A DNA stretch of 32,186 nt from Alphaproteobacteria bacterium CG_4_9_14_3_um_filter_47_13. GTDB taxonomy: Bacteria > Pseudomonadota > Alphaproteobacteria > Micavibrionales > Micavibrionaceae. The stretch spans positions 734 through 32,919 of the forward strand of contig PFTR01000101.1 in assembly GCA_002789675.1 (NCBI GenBank). Direction: 5' to 3'. This document shows, one piece after another, positions 24,171 to 31,936 of this stretch. The position numbers and the translations under genes were made by a program. The stretch's first letter is position 1, and every line of letters starts with the position of its first letter. The notes below the pieces were generated by a model that was given only the letters and a program-made list of their open reading frames with translations, ran no database searches and was not told the origin of the DNA.

Positions 24171-25154
24171 TTAGAACCATTTCAGTTTTTTGAAAATAAT
24201 AATCTGGGCAATTACAAGAACAACAAGCAATCCACAAAATATATAGAAGGCCTCACTGTTCTCTGCGCCCGGAATGCCGCCGACATTAATCCCCAAAAGT
24301 CCTGTAAAAAAGCCGAGCGGCAGGAAAATAGACGCAATCACAGACAGGACGTACATATTCCTGTTCAGGCGATCCGATAGCGCATTCACCAGCTCATCTT
24401 TCACAATCTGGGCACGTTCACGGATCATATCAAGATCCTCGGTATAACGTACCACACGATCAAGGGACTCCTGTAGATGACGTTTATGCATCGGCTCCAG
24501 CCATGCCATTTCGGACGTGCGCAGATGCATAATAACATCACGCTGCGGCGCAATATAACGCCGTAAGGTTATGGCTTCTTTACGAATATTAATAATATCC
24601 TGCCGCTCCTCGATTTCCGGATCTTCCATGACACGCTCTTCAATATCATCGGTCTGTTCATCAAGATCCGTCAGCACAGGTTCCATCCGTTCGAACAAAC
24701 GGGCGATCAGCATACAAAGAAAGTCACCGGAGTTTTTAGGCCCCCGCCCCTCTTCAAGCATTGTACGGATATCCTGCACGGCTTTAAGCCTCCGGCGGCG
24801 CAGACTGATAATACGATGCCCGTCAATCCATAGCCGGATCGACACCATATCTTCCGGTGATTCATTTTCATTCAGGTTCACGCCACGCAAAATCAAAAGA
24901 ATACCGTTGTCAAACTCCATAATCCGCGGGCGCGTTTCTTCAGCAAGCAAGGCATCCAGAATAATTTTATCAAGATAACTTACCTCCCGCTCCAGCCAGC
25001 CACGTGTTCCGGCATGGCCGGCATCCAGATGAACCCACGCAAGATCCTCGCTTTTGGCAACATCCGAAGCCTCATCATGACTCAAAGGATTTCCATTTCC
25101 CCTGCCATCAATTCTATATGCGTGGAGGATACAGCTCCCGGTTTTTTCCATCAT
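24171..25154 (-). CDS. ZntB/CorA-family divalent metal transporter
   Basis: The 327-aa protein has a long acidic, helical cytoplasmic N-terminal domain and two C-terminal membrane helices (VLSVIASIFLPLGFFTGLLG and AFYIFCGLLVVLVIAQIIIF). The loop motif after helix 1 reads GINVGGIPGAEN, closer to the ZntB form (G-x-N-x-G-G-x-P) than to the CorA GMN signature. ZntB moves zinc across the inner membrane, probably coupled to protons. Its ATG overlaps the thioesterase stop (ATGA). Its stop lies 9 nt from that of the convergent E1 gene, leaving no room for a conventional terminator. Confidence 0.85.
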   Translation of the reverse strand: MMEKTGSCILHAYRIDGRGNGNPLSHDEASDVAKSEDLAWVHLDAGHAGTRGWLEREVSYLDKIILDALLAEETRPRIMEFDNGILLILRGVNLNENESPEDMVSIRLWIDGHRIISLRRRRLKAVQDIRTMLEEGRGPKNSGDFLCMLIARLFERMEPVLTDLDEQTDDIEERVMEDPEIEERQDIINIRKEAITLRRYIAPQRDVIMHLRTSEMAWLEPMHKRHLQESLDRVVRYTEDLDMIRERAQIVKDELVNALSDRLNRNMYVLSVIASIFLPLGFFTGLLGINVGGIPGAENSEAFYIFCGLLVVLVIAQIIIFKKLKWF

Positions 25155-25576
25155 CTTTTATCCGTCACAATGCAGGTTAATTCGCACTTGGCAACAAGCC
25201 TGCCACTATCGTCATGAATGACAATATCCCATACATGCTTGGTGCGCCCCAGATGTACCGGACGGCAGGTTGCCGTGACGAAACCTTCACGAACCGGACG
25301 CAAATGGTTGGCATAAATCTGTGATCCCACCGCGTAATAACGATCCAGATCAATCATCATAAGCGAAGCAAAACTTCCAATTGTTTCTGCCAGAACACAG
25401 GTTGCGCCGCCATGCAGAATTCCATGAATCTGGTGTGTCCTTTTATCAACCGACATCCGCGCTTTGACAAAATCATCCTCGACTTCGGTAAATTCAATTC
25501 CAAGACCCTGCACGATATTCTCGTGTGTAATAAATTCCGCGAGTTCGCCTGCTTGATATTTTTTAAACCAGATCAT
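25151..25576 (-). CDS. PaaI/YdiI-type hotdog thioesterase
   Basis: A 141-aa single-domain hotdog acyl-CoA thioesterase. The family signature is HQIHGILHGGATCVLAETIGSFAS (49-71), with HGG 55-57 and catalytic Glu 64; a later motif, VGSQIYANHLRPVREGFVTATCRPVHLGR, matches the ANHL and HxGR pattern of the YdiI/EntH group. These enzymes hydrolyse aromatic or short acyl-CoA esters; the true substrate is not evident. It is the first gene of a two-gene operon with the ZntB-type transporter and is divergent from the methyltransferase. Confidence 0.87.
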   Translation of the reverse strand: MIWFKKYQAGELAEFITHENIVQGLGIEFTEVEDDFVKARMSVDKRTHQIHGILHGGATCVLAETIGSFASLMMIDLDRYYAVGSQIYANHLRPVREGFVTATCRPVHLGRTKHVWDIVIHDDSGRLVAKCELTCIVTDKR

Positions 25577-25652
25577 TCTTTTTTTATCCTTTATAAAAGA
25601 CTACCATATATTGGAACAAGGAAGAATCGTTAAAGCACAGGCAGGATAAGTT

Positions 25653-26486
25653 ATGGATATCAACAAAGCAATAGAGACCCACTATACGCGAGAAAAAATG
25701 GCCGAAACAATCCTTGATCTGGCACGCCAGAATGCGTCTGATCCGGCCTGTCTAACAATACCGGATCTTGCCCCTTATGATGATATGCATATCGGAGGCC
25801 GCAAGGCGACCACCCATTTAATGGATCAGCTTAACCTGCGCCCGGCACAGCATATTCTGGATATTGGCTCCGGCATCGGCGGGCCGGCACGTTTTGTTGC
25901 AGAGCATTACGGAACTCACGTCACAGGCATTGACCTGACCCCTGCGCACAAGGAGGCTGCGGACAGATTAAGTCAGGCCGTCTGTCTTGACCAGCGCACC
26001 ACATTCATAACAGGCTCCGCACTGGCCATGCCTTTTGAAAAACACAGCTTTGATGCCGCCTACATGATTCATGTCGGAATGAATATCCAGAATAAACCAG
26101 CGCTTTACAAGGAAGTCGCCCGTATTCTGAAACCCGGCGCTCTGCTGGGAATTTATGATGTTATGGCGGATGACAATAATACCATAGAGAATTTTTCCTT
26201 TCCTGTGCCGTGGGCAGAAACACAGGAAACAAGTTTTCTTTACGCTCCCGCTGCCATCAAAACATTACTGGAACAGGCCGGATTTGAAATAATCCACACC
26301 GAAAGCCGCCGTGATTTTGCACTGTCCACATTGGAAAAGCTCCTCGGCTCTGAATCCCTGAAATCCCGCAACAATAACTTCCTTCGCGAAGCCCGCAGCA
26401 ACTTGCAGGACAACATCCGGAATAATCTATGTGCCCCATGGGAAATGATTGGCCGAATAAAAGAAAACCCTGCCTCCACGTCTTGA
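25653..26486 (+). CDS. Class I SAM-dependent methyltransferase
   Basis: A 277-aa Rossmann-fold methyltransferase. Motif I is HILDIGSGIGGPARFVAEHYG (about 71-91), the acidic end of strand 2 is VTGIDLTP, motif post-I/II is FEKHSFDAAYMIHVGMNI, and ARILKPGALLGIYDV matches motif III. The layout resembles small-molecule methyltransferases (tocopherol/sarcosine or UbiE-like) more than nucleic acid or protein methyltransferases. The start has AGGATAA upstream. It precedes fabI by about 100 bp; whether they share a transcript is unclear. Confidence 0.83.
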   Translation: MDINKAIETHYTREKMAETILDLARQNASDPACLTIPDLAPYDDMHIGGRKATTHLMDQLNLRPAQHILDIGSGIGGPARFVAEHYGTHVTGIDLTPAHKEAADRLSQAVCLDQRTTFITGSALAMPFEKHSFDAAYMIHVGMNIQNKPALYKEVARILKPGALLGIYDVMADDNNTIENFSFPVPWAETQETSFLYAPAAIKTLLEQAGFEIIHTESRRDFALSTLEKLLGSESLKSRNNNFLREARSNLQDNIRNNLCAPWEMIGRIKENPASTS

Positions 26487-26589
26487 GCAGGTTAATTTTA
26501 CTATTTCGAGCCTCTCTTGTGTTAAAAGGCTAGATTTAGAGACAAAAATTGTTATTATGCTTACTGGAACTTTTCTTAAAGGATTGAAA

Positions 26590-27444
26590 ATGACGGATTC
26601 CGGTAAATTTATGCAGGGCAAGCGTGGTCTGATTATGGGTGTTGCGAATGATCGCTCGATTGCCTGGGGCATTTCACAGCAACTTGCCGCTCAGGGCGCA
26701 GAGCTTGCTTTCACCTTTCAGGGAGATGCTCTGGAAAAGCGCGTCAGGCCACTGGCAGAAAGTGTCGGCTCAAAAATTGTATTACCCTGCGATGTCTCCA
26801 GCGACGGGGATATTGACGCTGTGTTTTCTACACTGCAAAAAGAATGGGGGCGCATTGATTTTGTTGTCCACGCCATCGCCTTTTCCGACAAGAACGAACT
26901 GGATGGCCTGTATCTGGATACAAGCCGCGCTAATTTCAGCAAAACAATGGACATATCCATTTATTCATTTACCGCCGTTGCGCAACGTGCCGCGCCTTTG
27001 ATGACCGAAGGCGGCAGTCTTCTGACCCTGACCTATTATGGCGCAGAGCGTGTCATGCCGCATTATAATGTCATGGGTGTTGCCAAAGCCGGACTGGAGG
27101 CCTCGGTACGCTATCTGGCAACTGATCTGGGGCCACGCAATATCCGTGTCAATGCTATTTCCGCCGGCCCGATTAAAACACTGGCTGCCAGCGGTATCGG
27201 TGATTTTCGTTATATCCTGAAATGGAACGAGCTGAATTCACCCCTGCGCCGTAATGTCACGATTGAAGATGTCGGACGCTCCGGCCTTTTCCTGCTCTCT
27301 GATCTGGGCAGTGGCGTGACAGGTGAAATTCTGCATGTTGATTCCGGATACCACACGGTGGGCATGGTACAGGTTGACAGTGCTGCCGAAACAGCAGACC
27401 TTCTCAACTCTATCGCCCCGAAGAAAGCCTCGGAAGCGGCATAA
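26590..27444 (+). CDS. fabI: Enoyl-ACP reductase FabI
   Basis: FabI catalyses the last, NADH-dependent step of each fatty-acid elongation cycle and is the target of triclosan and isoniazid-like inhibitors. The 284-aa protein has the cofactor-binding start GKRGLIMGVANDRSIAWGI (10-28), the IDFVVHAIAFSD segment (89-100) and the catalytic Tyr-Lys pair in YGAERVMPHYNVMGVAK (Y159, K166; Y149/Y150 ahead of them). NAISAGPIKTLAASGI is another hallmark. I choose the ATG at 26590 because AAAGGA sits 6 nt upstream; an in-frame ATG at 26557 lacks such support. Confidence 0.94.
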   Translation: MTDSGKFMQGKRGLIMGVANDRSIAWGISQQLAAQGAELAFTFQGDALEKRVRPLAESVGSKIVLPCDVSSDGDIDAVFSTLQKEWGRIDFVVHAIAFSDKNELDGLYLDTSRANFSKTMDISIYSFTAVAQRAAPLMTEGGSLLTLTYYGAERVMPHYNVMGVAKAGLEASVRYLATDLGPRNIRVNAISAGPIKTLAASGIGDFRYILKWNELNSPLRRNVTIEDVGRSGLFLLSDLGSGVTGEILHVDSGYHTVGMVQVDSAAETADLLNSIAPKKASEAA

Positions 27445-27446
27445 AA

Positions 27447-27479
27447 TTTCTTTCTCATATTTCAAGTGAATGAAAGAAA
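27447..27479. repeat. AT-rich inverted repeat after fabI
   Basis: TTTCTTTC (27447-27454) and GAAAGAAA (27472-27479) are exact complements around a 17-nt loop, directly after the fabI stop. The stem is AT-rich and has no U-run, so if it helps end fabI transcription it would be weak. Confidence 0.3.
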
Positions 27480-27566
27480 AACCGATGCATCCCTTTACTG
27501 GATTCCAGAAGAGAATATTATTATATTGTTTCCAGCTTTTATTGACATGATTACAGGAAAAGTAAA

Positions 27567-29480
27567 ATGACAAAAACAGAAGAAAAACTGAATTTCGGAG
27601 CCGATGTTTCACGGTTACTGGATATTGTGGCACATGCTCTTTACTCCAACCGCGATATCTTCTTGCGCGAATTGATTTCCAATGCCTCGGATGCCTGTGA
27701 CAAACTACGTTACGAGGCCATTGCCAGTCCTGATCTTGTCAAAAATGATCCTGAGTTTAAAATCCGCGTCTTCAAGAATACGGATGACCGCACTCTCAAT
27801 ATTGTGGATAACGGCATTGGCATGACCCGCGAGGAGCTGATTGACAATCTGGGAACAATCGCCAAATCCGGCACAGCGGCGATGATGAAGAAAATAAGCG
27901 ACGGCGGCACGCAAAAAGAGAAAATGAGCCTGATCGGGCAATTCGGCGTTGGATTTTACGCCTCTTTTATGGTGGCCAATAAAGTCACCGTTATCAGCCG
28001 CCGCGCCGGTGACAAACAGGCATGGCTCTGGGAATCCGATGGAAAAACCGGATTTACCGTGCGTGAAGCCACAAAAAAAGAAGCCAAAGCACTGATGGAA
28101 GGGCGTGGCACAGCCATTATTCTGCATCTCGATGACGAAGCCAGCGATTTCCTTATTGACGAGAAAATCAGGCAGGTTGTCGAGACCTATTCCGATCATA
28201 TCGACTTCCCGATTTTCATGAATCAGGAACAGGAAGAAAACGAAAAACCCGTCAATTCCGTGACGGCTCTGTGGGTGCGCCCCAAAGACGACATTACCGA
28301 AGAGCAGCACACTGAGTTTTTCCGGCATATCGGCTTTGGCGTGGACGAGCCTTTGCTGACCTCCCACTGGCGCGCCGAGGGCAAGATAGAATACACGGCG
28401 CTGCTCTACGTTCCGACAATGCGCCCGATGAACCTTTTTGATCCCGGGCGCAAGACATCCGTAAGGCTTTATGTGAAGCGTGTTTTTATCACGGATGAAT
28501 GCGAGGGACTGGTTTATCCATGGCTGCGTTTTTTACGCGGCGTGGTGGATAGCGAGGATCTACCGCTGAATATCAGTCGTGAAATGCTGCAGCATAATCC
28601 CCTGATTGATAAAATAAGAAATGGCCTTGCCAAGCGCATTCTGGGGGACTTGAACAAACTGGCTGACAGTGATCCCCTCTCTTACGGAATGTTCTGGGGA
28701 CAGTTTGGCGCTGTCCTGAAAGAAGGCCTGTATGATGCGTTCGAGCATCGCGAAGCCCTTTTAAAAGTCGTGCGTTTTTATTCAACACATGAGGAAAGGA
28801 CATTAACCTCTTTGTCAGATTATGTCTCGCGCATGAAAGAAGGACAGGAGATAATCTATTATATCAGCGGCGAAAATCTGGAAACGCTGAAAAACAGCCC
28901 GCAGATCGAAGGTTTCCGCGCACGCGGAATTGAAGTCCTGTTCCTGACCGATACGATTGATGATTTCTGGCTCCAGACAGTTCTTGATTATGACGGCAAG
29001 CCATTCCAGTCCGTTACCAAAGGCAATATTGATCTTGATCGTTTTGAAACTGAAAAAGATGAAGAGAAAAAAGATCATAAAGATGAGTCAGAAGAAAGCA
29101 GCATCGGAGAATTGCGAGCTCTGATTGCCGAAACCCTGAAAGAAGAAATAGGCGAGGTGCGCATTTCAAAGCGCCTGACCAGTTCGCCCGTCTGCCTTGT
29201 TGCCGCCGATAACGAGGTTGATCTGCGGATGGAACGTGTTTTGCGTGTTCACCAGAAATATGAAAGCACCTCAAAGCGCGTTCTGGAGATTAATCCGGAT
29301 CATACGCTGATCAAAAGACTGGCAGCAATGATGGATAATAAAGCCCGGAATACCGAGCTTGCCGATGCGGCATGGCTTCTCCTGGATCAGGCACGTATTA
29401 TTCAGGGCGAGCCCATCCCCGATCCCGCCGGCTTTACCAAACGCATGAGCAATTTCATGGAGCGCGGACTGGCCGCATAA
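27567..29480 (+). CDS. htpG: Molecular chaperone HtpG (Hsp90)
   Basis: A 637-aa bacterial Hsp90. The GHKL ATPase pocket is visible as LRELISNASDACDKLRYEA (N and E/D residues for Mg-ATP), DNGIGMTREELIDNLGTIAKSGT and IGQFGVGFYASFMVA. The middle domain has RVFITDE and RGVVDSEDLPLNISREMLQ, and the dimerisation domain ends with RMSNFMERGL. An acidic, lysine-rich linker (EKDEEKKDHKDESEESS) precedes the C-terminal domain. AGGAAAAG lies before the ATG. I see no sigma32-type promoter in the 122 bp upstream. Confidence 0.96.
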   Translation: MTKTEEKLNFGADVSRLLDIVAHALYSNRDIFLRELISNASDACDKLRYEAIASPDLVKNDPEFKIRVFKNTDDRTLNIVDNGIGMTREELIDNLGTIAKSGTAAMMKKISDGGTQKEKMSLIGQFGVGFYASFMVANKVTVISRRAGDKQAWLWESDGKTGFTVREATKKEAKALMEGRGTAIILHLDDEASDFLIDEKIRQVVETYSDHIDFPIFMNQEQEENEKPVNSVTALWVRPKDDITEEQHTEFFRHIGFGVDEPLLTSHWRAEGKIEYTALLYVPTMRPMNLFDPGRKTSVRLYVKRVFITDECEGLVYPWLRFLRGVVDSEDLPLNISREMLQHNPLIDKIRNGLAKRILGDLNKLADSDPLSYGMFWGQFGAVLKEGLYDAFEHREALLKVVRFYSTHEERTLTSLSDYVSRMKEGQEIIYYISGENLETLKNSPQIEGFRARGIEVLFLTDTIDDFWLQTVLDYDGKPFQSVTKGNIDLDRFETEKDEEKKDHKDESEESSIGELRALIAETLKEEIGEVRISKRLTSSPVCLVAADNEVDLRMERVLRVHQKYESTSKRVLEINPDHTLIKRLAAMMDNKARNTELADAAWLLLDQARIIQGEPIPDPAGFTKRMSNFMERGLAA

Positions 29481-29526
29481 AATTTCAAAAACCTGCAAAA
29501 AGAATGTAAATAACACAAGGTTATAT

Positions 29527-29555
29527 TTGACATATATCTTAAATTTAGCTATAGT
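29527..29555 (+). promoter_or_regulatory. Near-consensus promoter giving a leaderless mRNA
   Basis: TTGACA (29527-29532, perfect), a 17-nt spacer and TATAGT (29550-29555, 5 of 6) form the best promoter in the window. Only CCCTT separates the -10 box from the ATG at 29561. The first purine at a suitable start distance is the A of that ATG, so the transcript should have no leader; no ribosome site could be present. Confidence 0.7.
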
Positions 29556-29560
29556 CCCTT

Positions 29561-30175
29561 ATGCCATCACAAATAAAAGATATGTCCGTTACCGATCTTG
29601 TCAGGTTATTTAAGGAAAATGCCGTTACGGCATCTGATTGCGCGCATCTTTGCATTGACGTCCAGAAAATTTATGACAATCTTTCCACGGCAACGCATAT
29701 TGCCGATAAAATTAATCCGGTTTTTAATCAACTGGGAATTTGTAATTACCTTATTTTTCAGGCATATGAGGTAAATGAAAACGGCCTGCCTTTCGGTTCC
29801 AGTGCCTTTAATCAGGTCAGGCCTTTTCCCGGCGATAAAATTGTACGCAAAACAAGATCTTCTGCTGTTGGCGGCAGTAACATAGATACCTTACTAAAAG
29901 AAAACAACTCCAGACTTGTGGCCATTACCGGCTTTGCTTTTGGACAATGTGTCAAGCAAACTGCCGAGGATATACAAAAAGGGCAATATGGCTATCATAC
30001 CGTTATCTTTACAGATGGCGTCAATAGAGACCCTTCCCATTATAGTCTTCAGGATGAAATGGCAAAAAAGGGCATCGTTTTTACAAGTTCTCAAAACTTC
30101 TTTGAGGCTCTGCAAAAGATTGAGACCTGCCGTTCTAAGCCGCTTTTGCCTGTGCAACCAGATCCGCGTATTTGA
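29561..30175 (+). CDS. Isochorismatase-fold cysteine hydrolase
   Basis: A 204-aa protein of the cysteine hydrolase (isochorismatase/nicotinamidase-like) superfamily. The catalytic triad can be placed at D33 (in HLCIDVQKIY), K97 (in IVRKTRSSAV) and C130 (in GFAFGQCVKQTA), the usual D-K-C spacing. About 25 N-terminal residues lie before the fold. The substrate is unknown; the metal-binding DxHxxxE of nicotinamidases is not seen. Translation from 29561 would be leaderless; an internal ATG at 29582 would give a 20-nt leader with no clear ribosome site. The last 41 bp overlap the convergent PfkB kinase gene. Confidence 0.75.
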   Translation: MPSQIKDMSVTDLVRLFKENAVTASDCAHLCIDVQKIYDNLSTATHIADKINPVFNQLGICNYLIFQAYEVNENGLPFGSSAFNQVRPFPGDKIVRKTRSSAVGGSNIDTLLKENNSRLVAITGFAFGQCVKQTAEDIQKGQYGYHTVIFTDGVNRDPSHYSLQDEMAKKGIVFTSSQNFFEALQKIETCRSKPLLPVQPDPRI

Positions 30176-31139
30176 TTTCCGGCCTTGGTCCCATGTGGCT
30201 GATGACTTCTGTCGCGGCGAGTGTACCGAGCAGACCGCAGGTTTTCATATCCATACCCTGCGTAAAGCCATAGAGGAAACCGGCGGCGTACTGGTCTCCT
30301 GCGCCCGTGGTATCAACGACTTTGGCTTTTTGCGGGGGGATTTCGATGATCTGGTCTCCGGAAATAACGACCGAGCCTTTTTCACTGCGGGTGAGTGCCG
30401 AGATTTCGCATTTTCCTGACACAATTTTTGCCGCCTGTTCGAAATTTTCAACCTCGTAAAGTGATTTAATCTCGTCTTCATTGGCAAACAGAATATCAAC
30501 ATGGTTTTCAACCAGATACTGAAAGTCAGCACGGTGACGGTCAACACAGAACGGATCAGAAAGCGTCAGCGCCACACGGTGTCCGGCATCATGTGCGATT
30601 TCCCCTGCTTTTTGAAAGGCTCGTTTTGCCTGTTCCCGATCATAGAGATAGCCTTCCAGATAGGTAATACGGGCAGAAGCAATCAGGTCACTATCAATAT
30701 CATCAACCCCCATTTCGACCGAAGCACCCAGAAATGTGTTCATCGTGCGTTGTCCATCCGGTGTCACAAGGATAAGACAGCGCCCCGTGGGTGCCCCCAC
30801 AGCCAGCGGCGCTGTTTCATGGGTCACCCCCTGCGCTTTCATATCATGACGGAAAACATCACCAAGCTGGTCACTGGCAACTTTACCGATATATGCACCC
30901 TTGCCACCAAACGAGGCAAAACCCGCCATTGTGTTTCCGGCACTACCGCCCGAACTTTCAATGCCCGTCCCCATCTGCGCATAAAGTGCCACGGCGCGTA
31001 CTTCGTCAATCAGGCTCATTGTGCCTTTTTTCATGTTATATTGCCTGTCCTGCTCCGCAACGAACTCTTCTGTTGCATGTGCCAGCACATCGACAAGCGC
31101 GTTCCCGATTGCAACCATATCATAAAGCGGTTCCGACAT
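30135..31139 (-). CDS. PfkB-family sugar/adenosine kinase
   Basis: A 334-aa ribokinase-like kinase. The N-terminal PfkB signature is GGSAGNTMAGFASFGGKGAYIGKV (64-87), and the C-terminal one is DTTGAGDQYAAGFLYG (276-291) with catalytic base D282 in GAGD. The overall pattern and the start (SEPLYDMVAIGNALVDVLA) match the alphaproteobacterial adenosine kinase group, which salvages adenosine to AMP, but other nucleosides or sugars are possible. A clear AAGGAG site precedes the ATG. It is divergent from the TetR-like gene, and a palindrome lies between them. Confidence 0.85.
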   Translation of the reverse strand: MSEPLYDMVAIGNALVDVLAHATEEFVAEQDRQYNMKKGTMSLIDEVRAVALYAQMGTGIESSGGSAGNTMAGFASFGGKGAYIGKVASDQLGDVFRHDMKAQGVTHETAPLAVGAPTGRCLILVTPDGQRTMNTFLGASVEMGVDDIDSDLIASARITYLEGYLYDREQAKRAFQKAGEIAHDAGHRVALTLSDPFCVDRHRADFQYLVENHVDILFANEDEIKSLYEVENFEQAAKIVSGKCEISALTRSEKGSVVISGDQIIEIPPQKAKVVDTTGAGDQYAAGFLYGFTQGMDMKTCGLLGTLAATEVISHMGPRPEIKYADLVAQAKAA

Positions 31140-31163
31140 TTTAAATTCTCCTTTGAAATTTGC

Positions 31164-31180
31164 ATGTAATCACCTTACAT
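31164..31180. promoter_or_regulatory. Operator-like palindrome between the kinase and TetR-fold genes
   Basis: ATGTAA-TCACC-TTACAT is a perfect 6-bp inverted repeat with a 5-nt centre. It lies in the 75-bp space between the divergent kinase and TetR-like genes. Size and position fit a TetR-type operator that would control both genes. Confidence 0.5.
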
Positions 31181-31214
31181 ATGTATCGGAAACAAAAAGA
31201 AAGGCCAAGACATC

Positions 31215-31793
31215 ATGGAAAAAGAATCCACGGAGAATATCAAGGATCGTGCCATCAAGGCCGCGTTAGAACTGGCCGCAACGCAGGGCTGGGGCGTTAC
31301 AAGCCTTGCTGATATTGCCACAGCAGCAGAAATTCCGCTTTCCAGACTCCATGAGTATTTCGAGGATCGTTTTGATATTCTGACCGCCTATGGCCGTATG
31401 ATCGATAACGAAACTCTGGACTCCGCTGGCACGGTAGATCAGAGCCTCTCCCCACGCGAGCGCCTGTTTGATCTGCTGATGGCGCGTTTTGATGTACTGA
31501 ATAAGGATCGCGCCGGTGTCTGCGCGATATTAAAGTCATTCTGCTTTGATCCGAAGCAGACGGTCATCAGTCTGCCGCATCTGGGGCGCTCGATGAGCTG
31601 GATGCTCGAAGCTGCCGGAATTAGCACAGCCGGCCTTAAAGGTGCCGTGAAAGTCGCGGGTCTGACCGGACTTTATCTGAAAACCGTCAAAATCTGGAAG
31701 GACGATGACAGCCCCGACATGGCCAAAACCATGGCAGCTCTTGATCAGTATCTGGATCGCGCTGAAAGATGGGCTGGAAATTTTGGACTTTGA
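31215..31793 (+). CDS. TetR-fold protein (TetR regulator or COQ9-like)
   Basis: The 192-aa protein has a TetR-type N-terminal helix-turn-helix (about 28-56: VTSLADIATAAEIPLSRLHEYFEDRFDIL). The C-terminal half shows RERLFDLLMARFDVLNKDRAGV, SMSWMLEAAGIS and KIWKDDDSPDMAKTMAALDQYLDRAERW, a pattern I associate with the COQ9 family, whose fold is TetR-like and which serves ubiquinone biosynthesis. It may be a true regulator acting on the palindrome at 31164-31180, or a COQ9-like lipid-binding protein that keeps the HTH region only as fold. AAAGG lies about 10 nt before the ATG. Confidence 0.75.
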   Translation: MEKESTENIKDRAIKAALELAATQGWGVTSLADIATAAEIPLSRLHEYFEDRFDILTAYGRMIDNETLDSAGTVDQSLSPRERLFDLLMARFDVLNKDRAGVCAILKSFCFDPKQTVISLPHLGRSMSWMLEAAGISTAGLKGAVKVAGLTGLYLKTVKIWKDDDSPDMAKTMAALDQYLDRAERWAGNFGL

Positions 31794-31822
31794 ACTTCAT
31801 TGCCTTCCTTTATACAAAAGCA

Positions 31823-31839
31823 CCCTTGCGAAAGCAGGG
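31823..31839. repeat. Hairpin with GAAA loop after the TetR-fold gene
   Basis: CCCTTGC-GAAA-GCAGGG forms a hairpin with one bulged T and a GNRA-type loop, 30 bp after the stop codon, followed by ATACTGG. On the minus strand it reads CCAGTATCCCTGC-TTTC-GCAAGGG, similar in layout to the palindrome at 409-422 with its CTGGAT flank. It may be a terminator, though it lacks a U-run, or a member of a short palindromic repeat family. Confidence 0.45.
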
Positions 31840-31879
31840 ATACTGGAATATTTGAAAACACCACGGTTCCTGATTTTTG

Positions 31880-31908
31880 TTGACTTGTTTTCATAAAATT
31901 AATATAAG
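31880..31908 (+). promoter_or_regulatory. Promoter of the right-end gene
   Basis: TTGACT (31880-31885; 5 of 6), a 17-nt spacer and TATAAG (31903-31908; 5 of 6) form a strong promoter about 28 bp before the next ATG. AAGGAG (31925-31930) follows as ribosome site, 6 nt before the ATG. Confidence 0.6.
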
Positions 31909-31936
31909 GGATTAAGTTATAAAAAAGGAGACATTG

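Noticed and set aside
27705-28367. 220-codon minus-strand frame opposite htpG
   Set aside because: It is a shadow of the highly conserved htpG reading frame with no start signal.
30501-31169. 222-codon plus-strand frame opposite the PfkB kinase
   Set aside because: It is antisense to a gene with clear PfkB motifs and has a composition typical of shadow frames.
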